50,881 bases of DNA from Deinococcus radiotolerans (GCF_014647435.1 NZ_BMPE01000022.1:1-50881); one strand, 5' to 3'; positions 18,523-28,967 are shown, counted from the stretch's first letter. Numbers and translations: made by a program. The notes: generated by a model not told the origin, from the letters alone.

Positions 18523-19560
18523 ATGGTCAAGGAATGGGGAACGCGCCGTGGGGCGCGGCTGGGCCTCACGCTGCTGGGTGCGCTGACGGTGGGTGTGGGC
18601 AGCGCGGCGACGTATACAGGGCCGCAGGCGGCGGTGTACATCGGGGACCGCTGGTGCAGCGGCGGGTACTGCTCGGGCAGCGTGTACGCCGCGTTTGACG
18701 AGGCGCTGTCCCGCGCCCTGAGTGGCAGTGGCTACGTACGTCCCCTGCGCCAGCCTGAGGGCGCGAGCCTGGACCTGCGGGGCGGCATCACGGATGTCAG
18801 CACCGGTGGGGGGCTGTGCCTGCCCTTCGTGGGCTGCGTGCGGGGCACCACGGTGCGCGCCAGCCTGGAGCTGCTGGACCGGCAGACCGGTGAGGTCCGC
18901 TGGCAGGACTCGTGCGAGGGCAGCAGTTCGGGCTTCAGCACCTGGACGTGGTGGACGGGCAGCGTGTACCTCGATTCCGATGAGGGGAAGGCCGCGGCGG
19001 ACTGCGCGGCGAAGATGGCGCAGAAGCTGACGGGCAACGCGGTGCTCAAGCCGTACCTGACGCTCGCGCCGGGCGCGGCCCTGAATGCGCCCGCAACTCC
19101 GGCCGCTCCGGCACCGGCGGCCAGTGCCAGTCCGGCGCCTGCGGCGACCTTGCTTGTGCAGCAGTTGGGGGGCGCGCTGCGCGGGCTGACGTTCGCGGAT
19201 CTGAACGCCCTGTTCACGGGGGACCTGCTGAATCCCGTGAAGCTCAAGGCACTGAATGCAGCGGCCACAGCGGCGACCCTGAAGGCCGTGGCCGCCCTGA
19301 AGTTCGAGGTCTCGGCGCCCGAGAACGCCGGGGCGTATCAGCTGGTGGGCGTCACGTACACCCTCCCGGACGGGCAGGAGCGCTTCACGCAGCTGGCGGT
19401 CACGTCGGACCCGGCGCTCAATCCGCGTGGCGGGACGCGACTGCTGTACCTGTCGCCGCTCAATCCCCTGCGGGGGAGCGGCCCGCTGGACGGGGTCAGC
19501 CGGAACGTGGAGACCCTGCTGAATGACGTGCTGGGCAGCCTGAACCTGCCGGGCCTGTAG
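18523..19560 (+). CDS. unrecognised secreted protein with Ala/Pro linker
   Basis: A 345-residue exported protein. Residues about 8-29 form a signal peptide (RRGARLGLTLLGALTVGVGSAAT). The first domain (30-185) has six Cys (RWCSGGYCSG, LCLPFVGC, SCEG, DCAAK), which may form disulfides. It shows an alternating pattern reminiscent of the CsgG/LpoB-like fold (AFDEALSRAL...RGTTVRASLELLDRQTGEVRW...AKMAQKL), but this resemblance is weak. A linker of Ala, Pro and Ser (about 190-208) leads to a second domain ending LNLPGL. GGAGG precedes ATG 18523 by 8 nt. It lies between the thiamine transporter and a thiamine kinase gene, but nothing in it points to thiamine. Confidence 0.75.
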   Translation: MVKEWGTRRGARLGLTLLGALTVGVGSAATYTGPQAAVYIGDRWCSGGYCSGSVYAAFDEALSRALSGSGYVRPLRQPEGASLDLRGGITDVSTGGGLCLPFVGCVRGTTVRASLELLDRQTGEVRWQDSCEGSSSGFSTWTWWTGSVYLDSDEGKAAADCAAKMAQKLTGNAVLKPYLTLAPGAALNAPATPAAPAPAASASPAPAATLLVQQLGGALRGLTFADLNALFTGDLLNPVKLKALNAAATAATLKAVAALKFEVSAPENAGAYQLVGVTYTLPDGQERFTQLAVTSDPALNPRGGTRLLYLSPLNPLRGSGPLDGVSRNVETLLNDVLGSLNLPGL

Positions 19561-19591
19561 CCCCGCACGGGGGCCCTACACTGGGGAGGTT

Positions 19592-20254
19592 TTGAGACGA
19601 CTGGACGGCAGGGCGGGGCAGGGGGGCGTGGCGTGGGTGCTGGTGGGCGGCCGACTGGCAGCCTCGCCGCTGCTGGACGCCCTGCCCCGGCCGGACGTGG
19701 TGGTCGCGGCGGACGGCGGGGCGCGGCACGCGGCGCTCGTGAATGTACGGGTGGACGTGTGGGTGGGGGATTTCGACTCGTCGGCGGGTGTGCAGGTGGA
19801 CGCGCCGCGCGAGGTGCACCCGGCGGCGAAGGATGAGACGGACGCGGAACTGGCGGTCCGCGTGGCACGTGAGCGGGGTGCGGCGGAGCTGGTGCTGCTG
19901 GGCGCGTTCGGCGGGCGTTTTGACCACACGCTGGCGCTGGCGCTGCTGGCCCTGCGCCTGACCGAGCGGGAGGGCCTGCGCGTGACCCTGACGAGCGGGG
20001 ACGAGTGGGGCTGGCCGCTGACGCCCGCCTCTCCCCTGTCCCTGGGCGTGCCGACGGGCGCGACGCTGAGCGTGCTGGCCGTGTCGGACCTGCTCGGCCT
20101 GAGCCTGGGCGGGGTGCGCTGGCCGCTGACCGACGCAGCTATCCCGCTGGGAAGCGGCTGGACCGTCAGCAACGAGGCGCCGGGGGGGCCGGTCACGGCC
20201 TCGCTGCGCGGCGGGCACGCCCTCCTCACGGTCCTGCCCGTCCTCCCGGACTGA
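19592..20254 (+). CDS. thiamine diphosphokinase
   Basis: This enzyme makes thiamine diphosphate from thiamine and ATP, completing the salvage route fed by ThiBPQ. Family motifs are VVAADGGARHA (about 36-46), VGDFDS (58-63), KDETDAELAV (about 79-88) and LGAFGGRFDH (about 103-112); the C-terminus (GWTVSNEAPGGPVTASLRGGHALLTV) is also typical. The start is uncertain. TTG 19592 follows a TACACT -10 by 9 nt and a GGGGAGG by about 2 nt. GTG 19628 (VAWVLVGG) would begin at the first beta strand and give 208 aa, a length normal for the family. The same strand and location as the thi operon support the function. Confidence 0.87.
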   Translation: MRRLDGRAGQGGVAWVLVGGRLAASPLLDALPRPDVVVAADGGARHAALVNVRVDVWVGDFDSSAGVQVDAPREVHPAAKDETDAELAVRVARERGAAELVLLGAFGGRFDHTLALALLALRLTEREGLRVTLTSGDEWGWPLTPASPLSLGVPTGATLSVLAVSDLLGLSLGGVRWPLTDAAIPLGSGWTVSNEAPGGPVTASLRGGHALLTVLPVLPD

Positions 20255-20255
20255 C

Positions 20256-20289
20256 GGAAGGGGGAGCGCCGCCCGGGCCTCCCCCTTCC
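20256..20289. terminator. hairpin between convergent genes
   Basis: A perfect 11-bp inverted repeat (GGAAGGGGGAG against CTCCCCCTTCC) lies just after the thiamine kinase stop and before the end of the convergent hydrolase gene. It lacks a long T-run but is well placed to end both transcripts. Confidence 0.65.
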
Positions 20290-20302
20290 CCCTGGCTTCA
20301 GC

Positions 20303-21676
20303 TCAGTTCGCGGGGCAGGCGTCCACGCCGGTGCGGGTGCCGCGCGTGAACGCGCAGCCGTAGTTCGGGTCGGCGAGCACGGCGGGGGTGGTCACGTCAT
20401 CCCCGGCGGGTTTCGCGCCGCCCGCTTCCCACTTCACGAGGTCGGTGAAGCCCTCGACGAGTTCAGCGGCGGTGAATTCGCAGTGCCCGGCGGCGCGGAT
20501 GGCGCGCTGCACGAGGCGGTCGCCGTTCCCGGCGGCGTTCACGGCGGCGCGGTACAGCTGCTCGTGCTTGAAGGGCACGTAGAAGTCCCCGGTGGTGTGC
20601 ATGGTCAGGACGGGCACGCTGATCTCGCCGTTCACGCGGGGCAGGTCGCGCACGCGGTCACTGCGGGCCGGGTTGGGGTTCTGATCCGGCGTGACGCGCA
20701 GGATGCCCGCGTTGAAGGCGGCCTCGGCGGCGGTGGGGGCCGATCCGCTCGTCCAGCGGTAGCTGGTGGTCGCGTTGCCGTAGATGTTGCGCGGCAGGAT
20801 GCCCGTGATGGTGCCGTCCGCGCCGCCGGTGCCGAGCACGGCCTTCTGCCAGTACCCGAGGCGGAAGCCGAGCTCGAACACGGGGCGGGGCCCGCCGGTG
20901 AGGTTGCGGGCAATCTCGCGCAGTTTCGCGCCCTGCGTGGCGTTCTCCTGCCAGACGGGGTCGGTGGTGCTGGTGAACAGGGCGGCCAGGATGTCAGGCA
21001 GCAGTTTGGCGTAGGTGTCCGTGCCCTGCGGGAACGTCTTGGGGCCCAGTCCGGCGAGCTGCGCGGCGGCCAGGGTGTAATCGCCCAGCCACTGGAATTC
21101 GTATTCCTCGTCCATGACGCCGCAGACGGGCATCGAGGCGGCGTAGGCCACCTTGTTCTTCGCGGTCTGCGCGGTTTCCTTCTCGACGGCGGCGCCGGCC
21201 ACGTGGCCGCCCATGCTGACGCCCATGATCAGGGTCTTGGTGGGTCTGGCCCTGCTGGTCAGGGTCGGGAAGGCGTTGGCCAGGGCGTTGGTGTCCTCCA
21301 CGCCGGCCTGCACGTCGTAGTAGTTGGCGCTGTAGGAGCTGGCCGCCCAGGCGTACCCGAGGCTCAGCCAGTAGGCGCGCAGGGCGGGGGCCTGCACGAT
21401 CAGGTTCGGGCCGTCCCCGGCGTACCCGTGGGCGTACATGATCAGCTGGCCGTTCCAGTTGCCGGGCACCTCGATGGCGTACGCGGCGTCGCCGTGAATG
21501 CCGGGCATGACGCCCTGGTAGATGCTCGCGCCGGTCAGGGCGGTGAAGGTGGGCGTGACCGCCTTGAAGGTGCGGGTGTCGTGCACGCGGGTGGTGGTGG
21601 GCACGGGAACGGACGCCGGGGCGCAGGCGGACAGGGCGAGGGCAGCAAGCAGACTGGCGGACACGGAACGCTTCAT
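20303..21676 (-). CDS. lipoprotein alpha/beta-hydrolase
   Basis: A 457-aa predicted lipoprotein: the signal MKRSVSASLLAALALSAC places acylation at C18. The body is an alpha/beta-hydrolase, with LIMYAHGYAG (oxyanion strand), a nucleophile elbow GVSMGGHVAGAA (Ser about residue 155), VPVLTMHTTGDFYVP (acid region) and a late AAGHCEF carrying the catalytic His. It likely acts as an esterase or peptidase-type hydrolase on the outer face of a membrane. The overall layout recalls secreted esterases with large lid insertions; the substrate cannot be told. AGGAGA lies 5 nt before ATG 21676. It stands alone, convergent with the thiamine kinase. Confidence 0.83.
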   Translation of the reverse strand: MKRSVSASLLAALALSACAPASVPVPTTTRVHDTRTFKAVTPTFTALTGASIYQGVMPGIHGDAAYAIEVPGNWNGQLIMYAHGYAGDGPNLIVQAPALRAYWLSLGYAWAASSYSANYYDVQAGVEDTNALANAFPTLTSRARPTKTLIMGVSMGGHVAGAAVEKETAQTAKNKVAYAASMPVCGVMDEEYEFQWLGDYTLAAAQLAGLGPKTFPQGTDTYAKLLPDILAALFTSTTDPVWQENATQGAKLREIARNLTGGPRPVFELGFRLGYWQKAVLGTGGADGTITGILPRNIYGNATTSYRWTSGSAPTAAEAAFNAGILRVTPDQNPNPARSDRVRDLPRVNGEISVPVLTMHTTGDFYVPFKHEQLYRAAVNAAGNGDRLVQRAIRAAGHCEFTAAELVEGFTDLVKWEAGGAKPAGDDVTTPAVLADPNYGCAFTRGTRTGVDACPAN

Positions 21677-21775
21677 GGTTCTCCTGGGGCGCGGGCGCGC
21701 GGGGCTGGGCTGTGATGAGCTGCCCTGACTATAGACCCGGGAACCCCGGAGGGGGCAGCCGCGTACAGAGCTGAC

Positions 21776-22423
21776 ATGAGATCAAGTGGCAGAGGGTGGG
21801 GGTGCGGGTGCCTGGGCTGTGGTGGGGGTACGCTGCTGGTGCTGGCGCTCCTGGGCGGTCTGGCGTGGTTCTTCGTGATTCAGCCTGCGCGGGCGTTCCT
21901 GGCGAACTGGCAGTCACCGCCCGCGCAGACGCAGTCGCAGGGTGGGGGGACGGGGGCGCCGCCCGCCCTGACCGGGAATGTCAACGCGGCCCTGACGCGC
22001 GCGGACGTGCAGAAGTTCGTGCGGGTGCGCCGGGACGTGCGTCAGGCAATGGGCTCGTCCTTCACGGGCGTGCAGCAAGTGTGGACGGACATCCAGAACG
22101 GGCAGAACCCGAACCTGTTCCAGATGATGACCGTGCTGCGCGAGGTGGGCGGCAGTGTGGGCGCCGCCCGGCAGGCGCAGGCGGCCGCCCTGAGCCGCGA
22201 GAACATGAGCGCCGAGCGCTACGCGGCGGTGCGTTCAGGCGTGAACCGCGCGCTGGGCGTGCCCAGCATTGACTTCTCGCAGGCGGCGCAGACCCTGCAA
22301 AATGGCCAGCTGCCGGACCTGAACCGTGACGTGCAGACCGGCACGGCGCAGGAACGCGCGCTCGTGCAGCCCTTCCAGCGGGAACTGACGGACACGGTCG
22401 CGCTGGGCCTGCTGGGCCTGTAA
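21776..22423 (+). CDS. single-pass membrane-anchored protein of unknown function
   Basis: A 215-residue protein with a Gly/Cys-rich N-terminus (CGCLGCGGG, residues 10-18), one hydrophobic segment (TLLVLALLGGLAWFFVI, about 19-35), a Gln/Gly/Pro linker, and a helical domain from about 65 (VNAALTRADVQKFVRVRRDVRQAMGSSFTGVQQVWTDIQNG). The domain is probably outside the cytoplasm. No family is recognised. ATG 21776 has no clear Shine-Dalgarno; TACAGA lies 6 nt upstream and may act as a degenerate -10. A strong palindromic hairpin follows the stop. The CxCxxC-type cluster before the membrane segment is unusual and could bind metal or simply be structural. Confidence 0.7.
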   Translation: MRSSGRGWGCGCLGCGGGTLLVLALLGGLAWFFVIQPARAFLANWQSPPAQTQSQGGGTGAPPALTGNVNAALTRADVQKFVRVRRDVRQAMGSSFTGVQQVWTDIQNGQNPNLFQMMTVLREVGGSVGAARQAQAAALSRENMSAERYAAVRSGVNRALGVPSIDFSQAAQTLQNGQLPDLNRDVQTGTAQERALVQPFQRELTDTVALGLLGL

Positions 22424-22438
22424 AGCTCGCGGCGTGTG

Positions 22439-22474
22439 GTGCGGGGCGGCCCTCCCGGGAGGGCCGCCCCGCAC
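22439..22474. terminator. perfect 36-bp palindrome between convergent genes
   Basis: An 18-bp arm (GTGCGGGGCGGCCCTCCC) is followed immediately by its exact complement, forming a very stable cruciform or hairpin between the membrane-anchored gene and yvcK. No T-run follows. The most likely role is as a bidirectional transcription stop or mRNA 3' protector. Confidence 0.65.
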
Positions 22475-22482
22475 GCTGCCGT

Positions 22483-23862
22483 TCAGGTGGTCTGGTCGCG
22501 GCGGGGCGCGGCGTACAGCAGCGCCTGGGCCAGCGCGGCGGGGTCATGGCGGGCCTGTCCGGGGTGCAGCAGGGGCAGGATGACGCTGCGGCCCCGCAGG
22601 TCGCGGCTGGCGCCACTCAGGCTCAGCAGGTGGGCGCCCTCGGCGGCGTAGCGGTCAATGACCTCGCGGGCCGGTATGGCGTTGTTCACCAGGACGCAGT
22701 CCGGGGTGCGGCCCAGGTGGCGCGTGATGGCCTGCACGTGCCCTTCCAGGGTCAGGTCGTCGGTCTCGCCGGGCTCGGTCATCAGGCTGGCCACATAGAT
22801 CAGCGGCGCGGCCGTCTGCCTCAGTCCCTGCGCAATGGCCGGCACCAGCAGCGCCGGGAGGATGCTGGTATACAGGCTGCCGGGGCCCAGGATGATCTGG
22901 TCGGCGTCCCGGATGGCCTGGAGAACCTCGGGCAGGGCGGGCAGGTCCGGAGGGTCAAGCGTGACGCGCTGAATGCGGGCCGCGCCGACCTGCTGCGCGA
23001 ACTGGCTCTCGCCGCGAATGACGCGCCCGTCGTTCAGGTGCGCGACCAGGGTGGGGGGCTGCGTGGCAGCCGGGTACACGCGCCCGCGGATGCGCAGCAC
23101 CTCGTGAATGTCCAGCATGGCCTCGCTGAGGCTGCCCTGCTCCTCGCTGAGCGTGGCGAGCATCAGGTTCCCGAACGTGTGCCCTTCAATGCCGTCGCCG
23201 CGCGTGAAGCGGTGCAGGAGCAGGCGGGCCATGACGGGACTGTCGCTCAGGGCGGCGTAACAATCGGTCAGGTCGCCGGGGGCGATCATGTCCAGCGACT
23301 GGCGCAGGCGTCCGCTGCTGCCGCCGTCATCCGCGACCGTCACGATGGCGGTGGTGTTCCCGGTGTGCACGCGCAGGCCCGACAGCAGGTTCGACATGCC
23401 GGTGCCCCCGCCCAGGGTCACGATGCGCGGGCCGCGCGCCAGGTGGCGGTTCTGGTACATGAGGTCCACGGCCTGCTCGGGGGCGGTGCCGGTGCCGCTG
23501 AGCACCGAGCGGTTCAGCATCATGATGCTCCACAGGGCGCCCAGCAGGGCCAGGGCCATCAGCAGGATGCCGCCCACGTACAGCGGCATGACCTCGGGGC
23601 GGATCAGGGCGTTCACCCAGAGGATCCAGCGGGTGGCCGTGAAGTGCAGCGGACCGGTCCACGTGAAGTGCAGCACGCCGACCGCGCCGATCAGGGTGCA
23701 GATGACAAACAGCGCCAGCCACCGCTTGACGCCCAGGCCGGGGGACATCCACATGCGGGCGCGGCGGGTGGCCTGCTGCCCGCGTTGCAGCAGCTCGGTG
23801 CGCCGCGCGTCGCGGCTGCCGTCCGCTCGTGCGGCGCGCTGCGGGATGGGCGGGTCACTCAT
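22483..23862 (-). CDS. yvcK: YvcK/CofD-family protein with two N-terminal membrane segments
   Basis: YvcK-family proteins bind UDP-sugars and control carbon flow to the cell wall. The core (about 140-450) carries [17 protein letters not shown] (nucleotide-binding loop), [56 protein letters not shown] and VNNAIP. Unlike the soluble B. subtilis protein (about 320 aa), this 459-aa form begins with two hydrophobic helices (about 47-68 and 92-115), so it is probably tethered to the inner membrane. Its ATG overlaps the rapZ stop by 8 nt; rapZ-yvcK pairing is widely conserved and links it to envelope precursor regulation. Confidence 0.9.
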   Translation of the reverse strand: MSDPPIPQRAARADGSRDARRTELLQRGQQATRRARMWMSPGLGVKRWLALFVICTLIGAVGVLHFTWTGPLHFTATRWILWVNALIRPEVMPLYVGGILLMALALLGALWSIMMLNRSVLSGTGTAPEQAVDLMYQNRHLARGPRIVTLGGGTGMSNLLSGLRVHTGNTTAIVTVADDGGSSGRLRQSLDMIAPGDLTDCYAALSDSPVMARLLLHRFTRGDGIEGHTFGNLMLATLSEEQGSLSEAMLDIHEVLRIRGRVYPAATQPPTLVAHLNDGRVIRGESQFAQQVGAARIQRVTLDPPDLPALPEVLQAIRDADQIILGPGSLYTSILPALLVPAIAQGLRQTAAPLIYVASLMTEPGETDDLTLEGHVQAITRHLGRTPDCVLVNNAIPAREVIDRYAAEGAHLLSLSGASRDLRGRSVILPLLHPGQARHDPAALAQALLYAAPRRDQTT

Positions 23863-24697
23863 GGGCGTGTTCTTTCATGTCTCGGTGGTCCATGATATCG
23901 ACATTCAGGTCGGCCAGGTCCTGGGCGAGCCGGTCGGCGACGGCGACGCTGCGGTGCTGCCCGCCGGTGCAGCCGATGGCGACCGTGTACCCGTGGCGGC
24001 CGCTGGTGCGGGCGCGTTCGGCGGCGACGCGCACGAAGTCACGCAGGTCGGCGTAGAACTGCTCGCTGCCTTCACCCTGGAAGGCGTACGCGGCGACCGC
24101 CGGGTCCAGGCCGGTCCGGGGGCGCAGGGCGGGGTCGTAGTAGGGGTTGGGGAGGCTGCGTACGTCCAGCACGAGATCGGCGTCGCGGGGCGGGGCGTGC
24201 TTGAACCCGAAGGACATCAGGCGCAGGTGGAAGTCGTGTTCCAGTCGGAAGACCCGCAGGATCTGCGCCGCGAGGTCCTTGGCGCTGAGGGCCGTGGTGT
24301 CGATGACGTTGTCCGCGATGGCACGCAGCGGGGCGAGGAGTTCACGTTCCCGCGCGAAGTCGAACATCAGGTTCTCGCCCAGCGGGTGCTCGCGCCGGGT
24401 GAAGTTGTAGCGTTGCAGCAGCACGTCATCGTTGGCTTCCAGGAACAGCACGCGCAGGTCCTCGCGGCGGCGGGTGAGGCGAGTGTAACTGTCGTCCAGG
24501 GCGCCTAGGAAGTCGCGTGTGCGGGCGTCGGCGCTGATGGCCACGCGGGTCAGGCCGCGCGCCTGCACGAGGTCGTGCATGGCGCCCCACAGTTCGGGTG
24601 GGAGGTTGTCCGTGATGAAGAACCCGGCGTCTTCCAGGGTTCGCAGCGCGGTGCTTTTTCCACTGCCGGACAGGCCGGACACGACGACAAACGGCAT
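23855..24697 (-). CDS. rapZ: RNase adapter / nucleotide-binding protein RapZ (YvcJ)
   Basis: A P-loop protein of 280 aa. GLSGSGKST (residues 7-15, Walker A) is followed by [52 protein letters not shown] and the C-terminal [19 protein letters not shown], all family hallmarks. In E. coli RapZ controls glucosamine-6-phosphate synthase through small RNAs; in Gram-positives YvcJ has GTPase/ATPase activity. ATG 24697 begins the conserved [15 protein letters not shown] and lies 6 nt after a TACACT -10, arguing for a leaderless mRNA. It is co-transcribed with yvcK, pointing to cell-wall precursor control. Confidence 0.94.
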   Translation of the reverse strand: MPFVVVSGLSGSGKSTALRTLEDAGFFITDNLPPELWGAMHDLVQARGLTRVAISADARTRDFLGALDDSYTRLTRRREDLRVLFLEANDDVLLQRYNFTRREHPLGENLMFDFARERELLAPLRAIADNVIDTTALSAKDLAAQILRVFRLEHDFHLRLMSFGFKHAPPRDADLVLDVRSLPNPYYDPALRPRTGLDPAVAAYAFQGEGSEQFYADLRDFVRVAAERARTSGRHGYTVAIGCTGGQHRSVAVADRLAQDLADLNVDIMDHRDMKEHAHE

Positions 24698-24703
24698 GCG
24701 GTC

Positions 24704-24709
24704 AGTGTA
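24704..24709 (-). promoter_or_regulatory. -10 element of rapZ-yvcK (leaderless type)
   Basis: TACACT on the minus strand lies 6 nt before the rapZ ATG. No Shine-Dalgarno is present between them. Confidence 0.55.
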
Positions 24710-24754
24710 GCCCGGCCCCGGGCAGGCGCCCGTGACGGGACGGTCAGGCAACGT

Positions 24755-24784
24755 GAAGGCCGCCCATGATCGTGGGCGGCCTTC
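24755..24784 (-). terminator. terminator hairpin of metG
   Basis: A perfect 12-bp stem (GAAGGCCGCCCA against TGGGCGGCCTTC, 6-nt loop) lies 12 nt beyond the metG stop and upstream of the rapZ promoter. Confidence 0.8.
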
Positions 24785-24795
24785 AGCGGGGGGGC

Positions 24796-26817
<2,022 letters not shown>

Positions 26818-26912
26818 GGGCGTCCTTCCTTCCCCTCCCGCGCCCCGGTGTGGGGGCGGCGGTCGGGCAACCCGTTCAGGATACGGGCTGCGGGTGGCGG
26901 CGTGAACGGCGT

Positions 26913-26944
26913 GCGGGGCGCCTGACCTGATCAGAACGCCCCGC
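26913..26944 (-). promoter_or_regulatory. candidate attenuator hairpin in the metG leader
   Basis: Arms 26937-26944 and 26913-26920 (GCGGGGCG with CGCCCCGC) close a 16-nt loop that contains a further CTGA/TCAG pairing. TCAGGCG in the 3' half (26919-26925) is also complementary to CGCCTGA within the mini-ORF (26988-26994), so two mutually exclusive folds are possible. No T-run follows, so a Rho- or translation-linked mechanism would be needed. Confidence 0.4.
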
Positions 26945-26961
26945 GCGGCCGCTGCTTGTGG

Positions 26962-27003
26962 TCAGCGCCCGGGGGGCATTCGCATCATCAGGCGGGCGGT
27001 CAT
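26962..27003 (-). CDS. 13-residue methionine-rich mini-ORF upstream of metG (putative leader peptide)
   Basis: The reading MTARLMMRMPPGR has four Met in 13 residues, two of them adjacent, followed by a Pro-Pro-Gly stall-prone motif and a TGA. Its ATG lies 7 nt after TACACT (27011-27016), the same leaderless spacing used by many genes in this window, and it is 145 nt upstream of the metG start on the same strand. A hairpin follows. Leader peptides rich in the regulated amino acid are classical sensors of charged tRNA; here the sensed tRNA would be tRNA-Met, the substrate of the downstream enzyme. This is my inference; no -35 box is evident and chance cannot be excluded from one sequence. Confidence 0.45.
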   Translation of the reverse strand: MTARLMMRMPPGR

Positions 27004-27010
27004 GCCGCTC

Positions 27011-27016
27011 AGTGTA
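27011..27016 (-). promoter_or_regulatory. -10 element before the metG leader ORF
   Basis: TACACT on the minus strand, 7 nt before the mini-ORF ATG. No convincing -35 is seen. Confidence 0.45.
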
Positions 27017-27238
27017 CCGTCCGCCTGCGGCGCGGGGGATGCGCTGTCTGGCCGAGCGGCGCGCTCGCCGCGGGGCGCCCCACCCCTGCAACCTGTCTAG
27101 CCAACGTGGCGGTGGGGGGCGCGGCGCGCCGTACCTTCCGGGCGGAATCCCATTCATTCCTAATCCTGGCCCCAGGGGGCCCCGTCCTGCATTCCGCCGT
27201 CCCCGTCTTCCCCGTTTCACTTCCCCTCGGAGGTTGCC

Positions 27239-28174
27239 ATGCGCCGTACCCTGACCCTGTCCGCCCTGCTGTCCCTGACTGCCCTGCTCGCCTCGTGCGG
27301 CAGCGCGCCCGCCAGCGTGCAGGCCGCCGAGCCTGCGCCCGGCACCGTGAATGTCGCGGACCTGCCCGTCGACCCGTACGCGAAGACGGCCGCCCTGCAA
27401 CCCCAGGCGACCGAGGCGTACAACATCACCCTGAATTTCGCCTCGGGCAGCGACAGCAGCGTCGTGAACGCCATGAAGGCCGCCGCGAGCCGCTGGCAGG
27501 GCGTGATCACGCAGGGCCAGCCGGACCTGACCGTCAGCATTCCTGCGGGCAGCTGCGGCAGCAACGCCGCGTACAGCGGCACCATCGACGACATCATGGT
27601 GTTCACCGGGAACAAGAGCATCGACGGTCCTGGCGGCATCCTCGCGCAGAGTGGCCCGTGCAGCGTGCGCAGCAGCACCGGCCTGACCACGTACTCCACG
27701 CTGGTGTTCGACACCGCCGACCTGGCGAACTTCAGCAGCCAGCTCTCCGACATTGCCGTGCACGAGCTGGGGCACTCGCTGGGCATCGGGTCGCTGTGGT
27801 CGCGCTTCGGGCTGGTCAGCGGCGTGAACACCACCAACCCCATCTACAAGGGCACCAATGGCGTGCGCGAGTACCGCGCGGCGGGCGGCACGCTCAGCAC
27901 CGTGCCGGTCGAGAACCAGGGCGGCAGCGGCACCAAGGGCGCCCACTGGCGCGAGACGACCTTCAAGACGGAACTCATGACCGGCTACCTGAACAGCGGC
28001 GTGAAGAACCCCCTGAGCCGCATCAGCGTGGGCAGCCTGCAGGACATGGGGTACGCCGTGAACTACGCCGCGGCCGACGCGTACACGGTGCCCACCGCGA
28101 CCGCGCAGACCCTGGAAGGGCTGGACCTGGGCGGCCGGGAGCAGATCATCACGCCCAGGTACCGCACCGAGTAA
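27239..28174 (+). CDS. leishmanolysin-like (M8) metalloprotease lipoprotein
   Basis: A 311-aa lipoprotein; the signal MRRTLTLSALLSLTALLASC gives acylation at C20. The zinc site is HELGHSLGIG (175-184), and a third ligand lies far downstream in AHW (His236), followed by ELMTGYLNSGVKNPLSRISVGSLQDMGY. The long spacing between HExxH and the third His, plus the ELMTG Met-turn, is characteristic of M8 leishmanolysins and not of other metzincins. It should be a surface-anchored protease after removal of a pro-region (about 30-75). GGAGG lies 5 nt before ATG 27239. It is monocistronic with a terminator behind it. Confidence 0.86.
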   Translation: MRRTLTLSALLSLTALLASCGSAPASVQAAEPAPGTVNVADLPVDPYAKTAALQPQATEAYNITLNFASGSDSSVVNAMKAAASRWQGVITQGQPDLTVSIPAGSCGSNAAYSGTIDDIMVFTGNKSIDGPGGILAQSGPCSVRSSTGLTTYSTLVFDTADLANFSSQLSDIAVHELGHSLGIGSLWSRFGLVSGVNTTNPIYKGTNGVREYRAAGGTLSTVPVENQGGSGTKGAHWRETTFKTELMTGYLNSGVKNPLSRISVGSLQDMGYAVNYAAADAYTVPTATAQTLEGLDLGGREQIITPRYRTE

Positions 28175-28192
28175 CGCTCCAGCGAGAGCAGC

Positions 28193-28226
28193 GCGCGCCC
28201 CGGTCCTCCAGCCGGGGGCGCGTTTT
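28193..28226 (+). terminator. intrinsic terminator of the leishmanolysin-like gene
   Basis: A GC-rich stem (GCGCGCCCCGG against CCGGGGGCGCG, one bulge) is followed by TTTT, about 20 nt after the stop codon. Confidence 0.85.
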
Positions 28227-28242
28227 CATTACAGTGGCATCT

Positions 28243-28854
28243 TTACAGCGGCAGGCCGAAGGTCACGGCGCCGGGCGCGCGGCGCACCTCCTGAAAGCCC
28301 AGGTGCCGGTAGAAGCCCTGCGCGCGGACGTTGGACTCCCCGACACCCAGGTGCACGCCGGGCACGCCCGCCGCCCGCAGCGCGTCCAGCAGCGTGGTCA
28401 TGAGCGCCCGGCCCCGGCCGCCGCCCTGCGCACCGGGCAGCAGGTCAATGTGCAGGTGCGCGGGGTAGGGGTCCAGGATGTCCTGCGGCGCACGCGGCGG
28501 ATGGTGGATCAGGTGCGCGATCCGCTGATCCGGGGTGCGGTCCGCGCGGGGCACGTCCAGCGGGTCTGGGTACACGCCGCGCAGGGCCGGCCACCACTCG
28601 CGCTCCAGAGTGGTCTCGAACGCGGCGGTGTCTGGCGCGCCCAGGACGTAGCCCATCACGTCCCCAGAGTCCTGATGTTCCAGCACGAATGCGAACTGCG
28701 GCGCGTGCGTCAGGTACGGCCCGGCGTACACGTGACCCAGGATCAGAGGGTCCGCGTACAGGTGAGTGGCGTCCTCGCCACTGGCCCCGGTTTCCAGGCA
28801 GATGCGGTACAGCGCGGCGCGGTCGGTGTCGCGGGCGGGACGCAGGGTGAACAT
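28243..28854 (-). CDS. GNAT-family N-acetyltransferase
   Basis: A 203-residue cytoplasmic acetyltransferase. The N-terminus FTLRPARDTDRAALYRICLETG and the acetyl-CoA loop LLPGAQGGGRGRALMTTLLDALRAAG (Q/RxxGxG/A type, about 135-160) identify the GNAT fold. GVHLGVGESNVRAQGFYRHLGFQEV forms motif B. The middle (PADxxR, HHPPRAPQDILDPYPAHLHIDLL) resembles the subgroup found fused to or beside O-GlcNAc hydrolases, but the true substrate is unknown. ATG 28854 is preceded at 7 nt by TGCACT, a near match to the leaderless -10. It is convergent with the protease gene. Confidence 0.83.
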   Translation of the reverse strand: MFTLRPARDTDRAALYRICLETGASGEDATHLYADPLILGHVYAGPYLTHAPQFAFVLEHQDSGDVMGYVLGAPDTAAFETTLEREWWPALRGVYPDPLDVPRADRTPDQRIAHLIHHPPRAPQDILDPYPAHLHIDLLPGAQGGGRGRALMTTLLDALRAAGVPGVHLGVGESNVRAQGFYRHLGFQEVRRAPGAVTFGLPL

Positions 28855-28933
28855 GCCTCACAGTGCAGCACACCGGGCGCGGTGTGGGGGCGCGGTGTGG
28901 TGTGAACCTGCGCCAAAGTCCGGCTTTCGGCAG

Positions 28934-28960
28934 CATTCTGTTCACAGCGGAATGTAGAAT
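28934..28960 (+). promoter_or_regulatory. ruvA promoter with imperfect dyad
   Basis: TAGAAT (28955-28960) lies 7 nt before the ruvA ATG, a leaderless-type -10. Immediately upstream, 28934-28954 has dyad symmetry (CATTC and GAATG outer arms, 7 of 10 positions paired), suggesting a regulator site where the -35 would be. It does not match the TTATG-type Deinococcus radiation/desiccation response motif. Confidence 0.5.
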
Positions 28961-28967
28961 GGGGGCA

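Noticed and set aside
27045..27110. Possible tRNA because of a GGCCGAGCGG D-loop-like string
   Set aside because: No matching T-arm (GTTCGAxTCC) or foldable acceptor stem is present nearby.
28934..28954. Deinococcus radiation/desiccation response motif upstream of ruvA
   Set aside because: The dyad shares no TTATG...CATAA core, so it is reported only as an unassigned palindrome.
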